DNA of 64,000 nt from Paenibacillus lutimineralis. GTDB taxonomy: Bacteria > Bacillota > Bacilli > Paenibacillales > Paenibacillaceae. Under the pieces are notes generated by a model that saw only the letters and a program-made list of their open reading frames with translations, ran no database searches and was not told where the DNA came from. Shown in pieces: positions 9,489 to 19,221 of this stretch. Made by a program: the position numbers and the translations under genes. Each line of letters opens with the position of its first letter. Position 1 is the first letter of the stretch. Location: contig NZ_CP034346.1 in NCBI RefSeq assembly GCF_003991425.1, positions 2,331,501 to 2,395,500 on the forward strand. Direction: 5' to 3'.

Positions 9489-9701
9489 TGAGGGAAGTGA
9501 TGGGACTACGCGGGATCACAATACAAATAATAGATGAACTCATCAACAACAGAAATTAAACTGGAAAATCTCTGGAATGTCAGATACAATAGTTTCGTTG
9601 TTGTTTTTTTATTTTATGACAAGAAGCAACTTTTTTCGTTTACATGCGTTTAACATTATGTGATTGTCAGAGAGACAAAATGGGAGTAGAAGGAGCTAGA
9701 C

Positions 9702-11975
9702 ATGAATTTCAAAAAATTAATTATCACTACGATTATTATTGCATCGCAATTAGCAATGGTTATTCCTGTAAGCGCTGAAGAAGCAGCTAAGCAAGATACA
9801 GTTAGCGCTGTTCAACAGCAATCTACTGTTACATCGAATAATTTGGGAGCTAACGAGGCTACCACTTCGAATAGCAATGCAACTAATCCTGGTCAAGAGG
9901 GTCAAGTGACTAACGAGGATTCGACGGGTCAGGACACATCAGTTACTGGAGAGAACGGTAAGACTGAGGGGACTGGTGACAATAGCGGCGCGGAGGAAGG
10001 CCAGACGGAGCAACCGACTGGGACTGACGAAGGCCAAGATGCCGATGGCTCGAATTCTTCAACGACTAACCCAGCCACGACTACAAATGCCACTGCCGGA
10101 GCCGGACAACTGGTTCTAATGATGAACAGCAATAAGATGTATCAAGGCGGCAAAGAATACATAGCCGGCTATCCGATGGAAGTGAAGAACGGCGTTTCCT
10201 ACGTTTCGATCCGTGCCATCGTTGAGCGTGCCGGTTTGCAGCTTTCTTTTGACAATAAGACCAAAGAGACGATTATTTCTCGCGGCAATGACGAGCTCCG
10301 CTTCAAGCTGGACACATCAAATTACCGTGTGAACGGCGTCGTTACGCCGATGAAGGGCAAGTCTTATTCGGCCAAGAACAATTTCATGGTGCCTTTGACG
10401 GCGATTACGAAGGCGCTTGGTATTCCATATACAGTAGATAATGTCGGTAAGCGTGTTATTCTGAATCTATCGACGAAGCCTGTAGCATCCTTCTCGATTG
10501 GCAACAAGGAAGTGATCGCAGGGGAGACAGACGTTCAATATTTGACAAATTCCTATTCCCCGAGCGGGCTTGAGATCGTAAATGAGGAGTGGACAGGGCG
10601 CCAGGATAAGTTCACGGACCCGGGGACTTATACGGTAACCTATCGTGTTCAGGATTCCAACGGGCAGTGGAGTGATCCGTTCTCTCTGAAGATTAACGTT
10701 GGGAAGCCGCATACTCCGCCTCTTGCCAATTTCATGACCGACAAAGATACGTATAAGATGGGTGAACTGATCACTTATACTGACCTTAGTTCAGATGAAG
10801 TAGGCATTAAGGAACTAGTGTGGGAAAATAACGAGCGTGCCTTCTTTACGCCAGGGCAGATGACGATCCGCCTGAAGGTAGTCAATGTATTTGGATTATC
10901 TTCCACGGTAGAGCGTACGATCACGATTACGAACGAGACGTTGTATAACCGCGACGATTTCAATAAATTATTCACGCCAGTTGGTGAGAAATACGCTTTT
11001 GACGGCACATCTGTCCCATCTTGGGAGAGAGTGAACTACTCGATTTCTTCCGATCCTGTAACATTGATCCGCAGCAACAGCCCAGAGACTGTATATTCGG
11101 AAGGTAGAGTATATAAAGAAACGGCAAGCGGCGCAATGCGCTTCATGGTTCACCATGTGAACTCCACGGGCAAGAACATGAAGATGTATGTTGTTGCTAC
11201 GAATAAGAATGAGACAACTGCTCGTCTGACACAGAATAGCCTCGGTTTTGGTGGACCAAGTCAGTATGCGACGGCTGCAGGAAAAGTTTCGGTTGAACGA
11301 TATTACAAATCTTTGCAAACCGGTGGTCAATATAAGGATGTTTGGATCGCCCCAGGAGAGAGCAAGGTTATTATGCCAGAGCTTAATGCTACAACGATGA
11401 AGCAAGGGGACGTAATATCTCTGTTTGCTGATATGTATAGCGATCAATCACTAGAGTTTAATGTAATCATGATTGATCCGAATAAAGACCCTCTTGCAAT
11501 AGCACAGTCGCCGTCGCTTCCAAACTTGAAAGAAGATGTTCACAATCGTGGAACCTATGAGGATTCGACTCGATATTTCCAATATAATGATCTAGTTGGA
11601 ACTACTCGACAAAGACTGCTTATCGGTGATAATTCCAATGATCCGTTCCAGGTTGGGTATGATGGTATAACAAATGCTTATAAACTCAATGCTGGTAACT
11701 TTGGAATGTTGTATAAAATTAAGCTGTATCGTGTTGCTCCAAATACACTGATTACGTTTAATCCACGTGGCGGTAGATATTCCGGTTCGATCATGGTGAA
11801 CGGCGATATCGTACAATTGTCTACAGGTGGTTCGCTTAGCGCACCGAATGATGCCAACGTATTGTTCCGCACAGGCGATCGTGAACAGACCGTTGAATTT
11901 GTCTTCACAGCTGCACCAGGCAGCAACTTGTCCGTCAACCTGCTGCTCCAGCCGTTGCCGGAAGCGAAGCAATAA
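9702..11975 (+). CDS. Secreted protein with copper-amine-oxidase-N-like domain
   Basis: A 757-residue exported protein. Residues 1-25 form a Sec signal peptide ending near PVSAEE; residues about 26-140 are a Ser/Thr/Asn/Gly/Glu-rich low-complexity linker; about 150-255 form a copper-amine-oxidase N-terminal-like (stalk) domain with the typical VKNGVSYVSIRAIVERAG and NNFMVPLTAITKALG blocks. Ig-like or PKD-like segments follow (GTYTVTYRVQDSNGQW, TPGQMTIRLKVVN). These domains are abundant in Paenibacillus cell-surface proteins; no copper-oxidase activity is implied. The rest is unrecognised. RBS AGAAGGAG precedes ATG 9702. Probable envelope role only. Confidence 0.8.
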   Translation: MNFKKLIITTIIIASQLAMVIPVSAEEAAKQDTVSAVQQQSTVTSNNLGANEATTSNSNATNPGQEGQVTNEDSTGQDTSVTGENGKTEGTGDNSGAEEGQTEQPTGTDEGQDADGSNSSTTNPATTTNATAGAGQLVLMMNSNKMYQGGKEYIAGYPMEVKNGVSYVSIRAIVERAGLQLSFDNKTKETIISRGNDELRFKLDTSNYRVNGVVTPMKGKSYSAKNNFMVPLTAITKALGIPYTVDNVGKRVILNLSTKPVASFSIGNKEVIAGETDVQYLTNSYSPSGLEIVNEEWTGRQDKFTDPGTYTVTYRVQDSNGQWSDPFSLKINVGKPHTPPLANFMTDKDTYKMGELITYTDLSSDEVGIKELVWENNERAFFTPGQMTIRLKVVNVFGLSSTVERTITITNETLYNRDDFNKLFTPVGEKYAFDGTSVPSWERVNYSISSDPVTLIRSNSPETVYSEGRVYKETASGAMRFMVHHVNSTGKNMKMYVVATNKNETTARLTQNSLGFGGPSQYATAAGKVSVERYYKSLQTGGQYKDVWIAPGESKVIMPELNATTMKQGDVISLFADMYSDQSLEFNVIMIDPNKDPLAIAQSPSLPNLKEDVHNRGTYEDSTRYFQYNDLVGTTRQRLLIGDNSNDPFQVGYDGITNAYKLNAGNFGMLYKIKLYRVAPNTLITFNPRGGRYSGSIMVNGDIVQLSTGGSLSAPNDANVLFRTGDREQTVEFVFTAAPGSNLSVNLLLQPLPEAKQ

Positions 11976-11992
11976 TTTAATTTATATTATTA

Positions 11993-12037
11993 AAAAGCGT
12001 CCCGAGTCATCTTTGATGGCTTGGGACGCTTTTTTTG
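11993..12037. terminator. Bidirectional terminator between convergent secreted-protein genes
   Basis: AGCGTCCCGAGTCATC pairs with GATGGCTTGGGACGCT around TTT, with A-runs before and T-runs after, so it can serve both the + strand gene ending at 11975 and the - strand gene ending at 12060. Confidence 0.85.
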
Positions 12038-12059
12038 TTGATATTAATCCACCTTACAT

Positions 12060-12752
12060 TTATTCAGAAACATCGGTGAATGTTAAACCAGGGAAAACGG
12101 TATAATTCTTTAATTGGGTATCACTGATTATGTTTGCATAATCTATAAGGTATCCCTTGCTCATATATGGAGAGACATCAAATTCCCATTTAGCCACAAA
12201 CGGTGTGGATAAGTTCATGTAATGAACTATTTTTACAAGTATTTTGTATTGGACTCCATTTTGTAATTCTCCTATCTTTTTAGCATCTAATATTTTTAGT
12301 TCTAAAATGGAAGGATACACTCCTCCTCCTGCTAGTTCAATTGAGCCATTTTCAATGTAACTAGGGGCTATTGTTTTTTTCCAGGCTTCTTCGTCTCTTG
12401 AATCATACGCAGTCAAATACTGATTAATTATAGATACAATTTCTGCCCATTCTCCTCCAGAAGTATTTATTTCCTCATTCCATATATCGGGAGTAGAAAG
12501 CGGAGTTCCTGTTTTTTGATTAATAATTACGGTTTGATTTTTAGAATCCCAGGTTACATCAGCACCTAACGCCTTAGAAATCGTACTAATTGGTACCATG
12601 ACTCTTCCATCAGTATTACGGGGGGAAACGTCAGTAGGTATTGTTTGTCCATTAACAACTATTGTGATTTTCCCGCTAGCGAATGCCCCTCCAATTAATA
12701 CAGATGTAAGAGCAAAAACAAGTGAAGCAACGATGATTAACTTTCTTTTCAT
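12060..12752 (-). CDS. Secreted protein with copper-amine-oxidase-N-like domain
   Basis: A 230-residue exported protein on the minus strand with GGAGGT before its ATG at 12752. The N-terminus (MKRKLIIVASLVFALTSVLI) is a signal peptide. Residues about 30-80 are half of a copper-amine-oxidase N-like domain (ITIVVNGQTIPTDVSPRNTD, RVMVPISTISKALGADVTWD). The C-terminal 140 residues may be an NTF2-like fold (the NQYLTAYDSRDEEAWKKTIAPSYIENG stretch resembles such domains), but I do not recognise a specific function. It is convergent with the large secreted protein, sharing domain type and terminator, though lower GC suggests a different history. Confidence 0.75.
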   Translation of the reverse strand: MKRKLIIVASLVFALTSVLIGGAFASGKITIVVNGQTIPTDVSPRNTDGRVMVPISTISKALGADVTWDSKNQTVIINQKTGTPLSTPDIWNEEINTSGGEWAEIVSIINQYLTAYDSRDEEAWKKTIAPSYIENGSIELAGGGVYPSILELKILDAKKIGELQNGVQYKILVKIVHYMNLSTPFVAKWEFDVSPYMSKGYLIDYANIISDTQLKNYTVFPGLTFTDVSE

Positions 12753-12982
12753 TTCTAAACCTCCAAAAATTTTAGTTTAGGTAGAACCAACAACACTTTT
12801 GATGATCACGAATAGATTTCAAACGTATTGCTAGCTTTTCCCGGCTGTTCCTATAATCCCATTTGTGGTAGAATCATTCAATGGTTTAGACGTTGTTCTT
12901 TGCTGAAAGTTGCTTTATTTCCTATAGAGGAAGAAAAGAAGAAATGTTGATTTTAGGTTGAGTCTAGGCATGAATTTATCAA

Positions 12983-13011
12983 TTGTCGTCTGCATAATTA
13001 GGCATTATACT
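12983..13011 (+). promoter_or_regulatory. Candidate sigma-A promoter of the 13150 gene
   Basis: TTGTCG (12983-12988), a 17-bp spacer and TATACT (13006-13011). Transcription would begin near 13018, giving a leader of about 130 nt that contains the intrinsic-terminator-like hairpin at 13043-13095. The rest of the 397-bp gap (12753-12982) shows nothing I recognise. Confidence 0.6.
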
Positions 13012-13042
13012 TAAATCATAAATCAATCGGTGTGAAGCACAT

Positions 13043-13095
13043 GCCGCTTTAATATGAGCATCCGTTTATGGTTGCCATATTGGAGCGGCTTTTTT
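13043..13095 (+). terminator. Leader terminator hairpin (attenuator or sRNA end) before the 13150 gene
   Basis: GCCGCTTTAATATG (13043-13056) pairs over all 14 positions (two G-U) with CATATTGGAGCGGC (13076-13089), followed immediately by six T. It sits about 25 bases after the predicted transcription start and 55 before the start codon, so it would stop most transcripts before the gene unless a factor intervenes, or would release a short RNA. Confidence 0.7.
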
Positions 13096-13149
13096 GTGTG
13101 CTTATGATCAGTATTGTAGCCAATAGAGTTACGAAGGGAGAATTAACTT

Positions 13150-13839
13150 ATGAGCTTATTTATCCAAACTTATGAAGAGTGGCTGCACAGAAATATTGTG
13201 GAGGAGGACAATCCAAGAAGACGTGAGCTCCTTGAAAAAGGCTTGACTCACAGTACTTATGAATTTCTTCGACTATGTTGGTATCCATCAATCGGGAACT
13301 TGGATAATCTACACCCTGAATGGGAAGTTAGGGACATGAAGAATGCAGTCCGTTATCTTGACCTGGCCTATATGCCGGGAGGCGCCAAAGGATGTATTGA
13401 AATTCAAGATTACCGATCTCACGCCAGAGATATTGGTGTTACACGCTTTAAGGATTTATGCATGAAGCATTCGATGCTTGCTCTAGATGACTGGACAATA
13501 CTCCCTATAGCATATCTTTCGATAGTTGAGGAACCCAAGGTTTGTAGGCAACTTATACTGGCCTTTATTGGAAAATTCATATCGACTTCATTGTCATCAG
13601 ATTTGGATTGGGCTGAAGCAGAAACGCTTCGATTTGCCCGTAGATTCATGCATTCTTTTTCAGCAGTCGAAATCGCCGATCACCTTCGACTTTCTGATCG
13701 TCACACTCGGCGCGTCCTGCATGGATTAGTTGAACGGAATTTGTTGATGGTCACTAATAGAAAACAGCGTTATCGGACTTATCAGCTTGCTACAGAGTCA
13801 GTAGAAGTTAGTAGTTTGACAGGGGTGTGCAAAATCTAA
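13150..13839 (+). CDS. Unrecognised protein with C-terminal winged-helix motif, possible regulator
   Basis: A 229-residue soluble protein I cannot assign to a named family. Residues about 170-215 read FSAVEIADHLRLSDRHTRRVLHGLVERNLLMV, a helix-turn-helix followed by a wing-like KQRYRTYQLA, so DNA binding is likely. The N-terminal 165 residues are helical and aromatic-rich, with one Cys-containing segment (KDLCMKHSM). RBS ACGAAGGGAG precedes ATG 13150. It stands alone behind its own promoter and terminator-like leader hairpin, and its TAA stop codon is the first three bases of a 183-bp repeat (13837-14019). Confidence 0.6.
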   Translation: MSLFIQTYEEWLHRNIVEEDNPRRRELLEKGLTHSTYEFLRLCWYPSIGNLDNLHPEWEVRDMKNAVRYLDLAYMPGGAKGCIEIQDYRSHARDIGVTRFKDLCMKHSMLALDDWTILPIAYLSIVEEPKVCRQLILAFIGKFISTSLSSDLDWAEAETLRFARRFMHSFSAVEIADHLRLSDRHTRRVLHGLVERNLLMVTNRKQRYRTYQLATESVEVSSLTGVCKI

Positions 13840-14019
13840 CGGACATAGCAGCCCCTTAGGATAGTAATTCCGTCCATTATGAATTCTAACGGACATGGTT
13901 GTGCGTTAGATGATAAAGATACCTCTTTTAGCTATGTCTGCAGCCTTTAAGCGCTTGTAGTGACCGTTAAATTTAGAAAACAGTAGTTTCTTGCTCGTAA
14001 GCGTCGCTGGTGTCCGTTA
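13837..14019. repeat. Four-hairpin quasi-palindromic repeat, copy A (TAACGGACA type)
   Basis: TAACGGACA occurs at 13837 and 13887 (50 apart), and the inverted forms TGACCGTTA (13961-13969) and TGTCCGTTA (14011-14019) are again 50 apart. At least three of the four units can form small hairpins closed by TAACG or TAAGCG and CGTTA; the first is degenerate. The whole spans 183 bp, the same geometry as copies at 43079-43262 and 57720-57902 although the core differs. It occupies part of the 558-bp gap before zur. Confidence 0.7.
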
Positions 14020-14087
14020 CAAGTATGATCATGCTAAAGGGGCCCAGGCGCGGACGATATGCGCCCTTAAGAGGAGCATAGGGCTTA

Positions 14088-14272
14088 ACAGGCAGGCGCT
14101 TACAGGCACATGGGGGCATGACGAGCGCACAACGAGCGCATAAAGGGCGCTTACAGGTGCATGAACAGGCACAAACGAGGCACATAACGAGACACAATGA
14201 GGAGCATAACCAGGCCCAAGCGAGGCTATAAAGAGCGCAAAACAGGCGCAAGTAAGGCTATCACCTGCATGC
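14088..14272. repeat. Degenerate 10-12-bp tandem array
   Basis: About fourteen imperfect units resembling AGGCRCAnaacG follow each other (for example AGGTGCATGAAC, AGGCACAAACG, AGGCACATAACG, AGACACAATG, AGGCCCAAGCG, AGGCTATAAAG, AGGCGCAAGTA). Purine-rich on the + strand, more GC-rich than its surroundings and without a supported coding frame. It lies between repeat copy A and zur. Confidence 0.65.
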
Positions 14273-14397
14273 GGCCTGGGGTTGGCCGTTGATAATGGGA
14301 CTTGTTACATTGACGGAGGAGAATTTTTGCGGCATTATTAAGAGAGATGTAATGTAAAAGACGCATGGAAGGGTAGTTCAGACGGGAGGAATGTCAC

Positions 14398-14868
14398 ATG
14401 CTGTCGACAGAGGATATTATCGGTGTGATGTCTGCCCAGGGTTTGCGAATCACCGACCAGCGCAAAAGCTTGGCCAAACTGTTCGCAGAACGGGACGGTT
14501 ATCTAACGCCAAAAGATGTATATGAGTATATGGGCAAACAATACAGTGGGCTTAGCTTCGATACCGTATACAGAAATCTCAGGGTTATGGAAGAGCTCGG
14601 AGTGCTCGAGCAAGTTGTATTTGAGGATGGACTGAAGTTCAGAGTCAGCTGCAGCAAGGAAGGGCATCATCATCACCATATGATTTGCTTGCAGTGCGAG
14701 AAGACGTATCCAATTCATTTCTGCCCGATGCCCATGACGGATGCCCCTGAGGAGTTCCAGATCGTGAAGCATAAATTTGAAGTATTCGGTTATTGCAAAA
14801 ATTGCCGCCCTGACAAGTGTCAGGTCCCAGCTTCGAATACGGGTAAGGAATTGGGCGGAGGCGTATAA
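14398..14868 (+). CDS. zur: Fur-family regulator, most likely zinc-uptake repressor Zur
   Basis: A 156-residue Fur-superfamily protein with an N-terminal winged helix (about 1-85, including [21 protein letters not shown]) and a C-terminal metal-binding and dimer domain with the HHHHH run and two Cys pairs (CLQCEK and CKNC). The pattern [12 protein letters not shown]...[11 protein letters not shown]...[22 protein letters not shown] resembles Bacillus Zur far more than Fur or PerR as I remember them. It should repress zinc acquisition genes when zinc-loaded; a near-consensus Zur box lies upstream of znuA at 18137-18157. RBS GGGAGGAATG precedes ATG 14398. yidD follows after one base. Confidence 0.85.
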   Translation: MLSTEDIIGVMSAQGLRITDQRKSLAKLFAERDGYLTPKDVYEYMGKQYSGLSFDTVYRNLRVMEELGVLEQVVFEDGLKFRVSCSKEGHHHHHMICLQCEKTYPIHFCPMPMTDAPEEFQIVKHKFEVFGYCKNCRPDKCQVPASNTGKELGGGV

Positions 14869-14869
14869 T

Positions 14870-15133
14870 ATGGGCATCGTCCGCAAGACTTTTCAGGCGC
14901 CGATCCATGTATACCGTAAATTTATTTCGCCGCTGAAGCCTCCAACCTGCCGCTTCTATCCGACCTGCTCGGCGTATGCGTTGGAAGCGATTGAAGTGCA
15001 TGGGCCCTTGAAGGGCTCCTGGCTGGCCGCTAGGCGGATCGTGAAGTGCCACCCTTTTCATCCAGGTGGTGTGGACCTGGTACCGCCCAAGAAGACTCAC
15101 GTCAAGTATAAAGATAAGGCAGGGCGGGTATAA
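14870..15133 (+). CDS. yidD: Membrane protein insertion efficiency factor YidD
   Basis: An 87-residue protein with the family core [28 protein letters not shown] and the conserved end [17 protein letters not shown]. YidD assists insertion of membrane proteins by YidC at the inner leaflet. ATG 14870 is one base after the zur stop and has GGGCGGAGG upstream; longer in-frame starts would lie inside zur and are unlikely. The three Cys typical of the family (CRFYPTC, VKC) are present. Co-transcription with zur is likely from spacing, although a functional link is not known to me. Confidence 0.92.
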   Translation: MGIVRKTFQAPIHVYRKFISPLKPPTCRFYPTCSAYALEAIEVHGPLKGSWLAARRIVKCHPFHPGGVDLVPPKKTHVKYKDKAGRV

Positions 15134-15231
15134 CTTGACAACAGATATGTCTTTTCATAATATAGTGCTATATGTACGTATTCAATAAGTATAGACTTGT
15201 TGAACATTAACCTTTATATATGTCCAGTGAA

Positions 15232-15495
15232 GGGATGAGTACAGAGCGTTGCGTCCAGCAGCAGAGAACCGGGGAAGCTGAGAACCGGTCTGGAACAGCT
15301 TTGGAATATGGTCCTGGAGGAACTGCTTTCGAGTCGGGCCTAGCTAGGCCGATAAGGGAGTAGCGCGGATCCGGCGTTAATGGATGGTTGCGACAGCGAC
15401 CAACTGAGCCCGTTCGCCTGCAAAGGTGCGGGGAATTTGGGTGGTAACACGTGAGAGATCTCTCGTCCCATTGTGGGGCGGGAGTTTTTTTATTT
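15232..15495 (+). promoter_or_regulatory. T-box riboswitch leader (for metG)
   Basis: An approximately 260-nt leader with T-box landmarks: AGTA of the stem I loop E (15238-15241), distal stem I sequence (AGAGAACCGG..GAGAACCGG), the T-box core GGGTGGTAACACG (about 15439-15451), and a terminator CTCTCGTCCCA/TGGGGCGGGAG (15460-15484) followed by seven T. The TGGT of the core can pair with an ACCA tRNA end, so a discriminator A is expected, as in tRNA-Met. I could not place the specifier codon with confidence; methionine is inferred from the downstream gene. Confidence 0.88.
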
Positions 15496-15510
15496 TAACT
15501 AAAAAGTGGT

Positions 15511-15828
15511 GTTCAAAAAGACCGGTTTTCAGCACCGAGTAGGTTGGGTGAAGCTAGGGCGTGAGGAGCGGAGCGTACGTAGTCTGTACGTGAGCACCTG
15601 AGATGTTTCCGGAGGAAACATACTTCGTAAGCATACGCTTGGCCCGGGTGAATCCAAGATTCGATGCCGAGCCCACTTCCTGACACACTTGGTGTTAGAT
15701 ATAGAATTTATAAGTTATCAGCGTAGCTGATGAAATTCTATATCGCAAGAAACCCTACCTCTCGATCGTTGTCGCTCATCCTTGAATGACTTCGATCGGG
15801 TTTCTTATCAAAAGCGGACTTTTTGAAC
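15511..15828 (+). repeat. MITE-like dispersed repeat, copy E2 (full length, 318 bp)
   Basis: Ends are GTTCAAAAAG (15511-15520) and CTTTTTGAAC (15819-15828), with the inverted similarity continuing inward (ACCGGTTTT against the complement of AAAAGCGGA). Inside are a GCGTACGTAG/CTGTACGTGAGC pair, a GTTTCC/GGAAAC hairpin and a palindrome starting TAGAATTTATAAG near 15700. No coding frame spans it. It fills the gap between the T-box terminator and the metG ribosome-binding site. Confidence 0.85.
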
Positions 15829-15840
15829 TACTTGAATTAA

Positions 15841-17859
<2,019 letters not shown>

Positions 17860-17878
17860 TAGTAAGTTATAATAATAC

Positions 17879-17910
17879 CGCCAGGGGACATGCCTCTGGC
17901 GTTTTTTTTA
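17879..17910 (+). terminator. Rho-independent terminator after metG
   Basis: CGCCAG (17879-17884) pairs with CTGGCG (17896-17901), the stem extending with GG and CC, followed by eight T. Confidence 0.85.
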
Positions 17911-18035
17911 TGGGAAGATCTTATATGGATCCGGTTCACAATCAGACCTTCGAATAAAACGGGTACATATTGTCAACAAATACTGATATAGAGCGGAATA
18001 GAGCGGCTAGCGGCTCATAGATTCAAAGGGGCAGA

Positions 18036-18072
18036 AGCAGTCAAGACTTGCATAGTTTTGGCTGCTCTTTAT
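18036..18072 (+). terminator. Second hairpin upstream of znuA
   Basis: AGCAGTCAA (18036-18044) pairs with TTGGCTGCT (18058-18066), then CTTTATTT. It lies 33 bases before the znuA -35 box and may insulate it from metG transcription. The rest of this 318-bp gap holds the metG terminator and the znuA promoter/operator. Confidence 0.5.
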
Positions 18073-18104
18073 TTCAACTTTGCTTATTTTTAAAAATAAT
18101 ATAG

Positions 18105-18157
18105 TTGACAAAACTTTAAATTTGCACATATAATCCTAATTGTAATTATTACGATTA
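18105..18157 (+). promoter_or_regulatory. znuACB promoter with Zur operator
   Basis: A perfect TTGACA (18105-18110), 18-bp spacer and perfect TATAAT (18129-18134) are followed at 18137-18157 by a 21-bp dyad, TAATTGTAAT-T-ATTACGATTA. This matches the Bacillus Zur box (AAATCGTAAT-N-ATTACGATTT, from memory) at all but about three positions. The operator covers the expected transcription start, so zinc-loaded Zur (encoded at 14398) should block initiation. Confidence 0.88.
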
Positions 18158-18177
18158 AGTGCGGAGGTTATGAATTC

Positions 18178-19179
18178 ATGGTTTTGACAAGACGTAAGTT
18201 AGGGACTGCAGGATTAATCCTGCTCATGTTAATATTTATGGTTATCTTATCGGGCTGCGGCAAGAAGAGCAATGCTGAAATCGTTCCAGGTAAGGTAAAT
18301 GTAGTTACAAGCTTCTATCCTATCTATGAATTTGCCAAGGAGATTGGCGGGGATGAAGCCAATGTGACTAATTTGCTGCCAACAGGGGTCGAGCCACATG
18401 ATTGGACACCGCGCAGCAAAGAGATTCTGAACACGTCGAAGGCGCAGTTATTCCTGTATCATGGTGCCGGGCTGGAGGGCTGGGTACCGAACTTCCTGAA
18501 GGGGCTTGGCAGCGATGCTGTTGTGAAGCCGGTGGAGGTTAGCCAAGGCGTGTCCCTAATTACCGCGGAAGGTGATGATGGACATCACCATGGAGAAGAA
18601 GAGGCTGAGCGCGACCATCATAATGAAGGAAGCGAAGCTGAAGCAGAGAGCAGCCATCATATCGATCCTCATACTTGGGTCAGTCCGAAATCCGCTAAGA
18701 TTATCGCAGAAAACATTAAAAATAGCTTCATCGAAGTCGATCCGGATCACCAAGCGGATTACGAGAGCAGATATGCGGAACTTGCAAAAAAATTGGATGA
18801 TCTCGATGCGAAATTCTCCACTGAGCTTGCAGGCACGAACAAGAAAGAAATCGTTGTATCCCACCAAGCTTTCGGTTACCTATGCCGTGATTATGGCTTG
18901 ACACAGCATGCAATTATGGGGTTATCACCCGATGCTGAGCCAAGAGCGCAGGATATCGTTGCTTTATCGAAGACGGTGAAGGAGGAAGGAATCCAATATA
19001 TTTTCTTCGAAGAACTGGTATCTGACAGATTAGCGAAGACATTGGCTAATGAGGCTGGTGTTAAGACACTAGTGCTGAATCCTGTTGAAGGATTGACGAA
19101 AGAGCAAGAGAAGAACGGAGAGAATTATTTTACCTTGATGGAGAAGAACTTGCAAAATCTGCTGCTCGCTCTACAATAA
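18178..19179 (+). CDS. znuA: Zinc ABC transporter substrate-binding lipoprotein ZnuA/AdcA
   Basis: A 333-residue cluster A-I metal-binding lipoprotein. The signal ends in VILSGC, giving lipidated Cys27. Metal ligands of the family are visible: His in GVEPHDWTP, His in HIDPHTWVSP, His in VVSHQAFGYL, and the acidic residue in FFEELVSDRLA. A His/Glu-rich loop (DDGHHHGEEEAERDHH and nearby) of about 30 residues precedes the second ligand, as in zinc-specific members, and argues for zinc rather than manganese. It delivers Zn to ZnuB/ZnuC encoded next. ATG 18178 follows GCGGAGGTTATG. Confidence 0.93.
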   Translation: MVLTRRKLGTAGLILLMLIFMVILSGCGKKSNAEIVPGKVNVVTSFYPIYEFAKEIGGDEANVTNLLPTGVEPHDWTPRSKEILNTSKAQLFLYHGAGLEGWVPNFLKGLGSDAVVKPVEVSQGVSLITAEGDDGHHHGEEEAERDHHNEGSEAEAESSHHIDPHTWVSPKSAKIIAENIKNSFIEVDPDHQADYESRYAELAKKLDDLDAKFSTELAGTNKKEIVVSHQAFGYLCRDYGLTQHAIMGLSPDAEPRAQDIVALSKTVKEEGIQYIFFEELVSDRLAKTLANEAGVKTLVLNPVEGLTKEQEKNGENYFTLMEKNLQNLLLALQ

Positions 19180-19221
19180 GGAGAGTCAGATGGTTCGTAC
19201 AGAGCAGAAAGGAAATTGTCT

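Noticed and set aside
13973..14251. Cys-rich minus-strand frame across the tandem array.
   Set aside because: Translation of repeat units only; no start signal and no domain.
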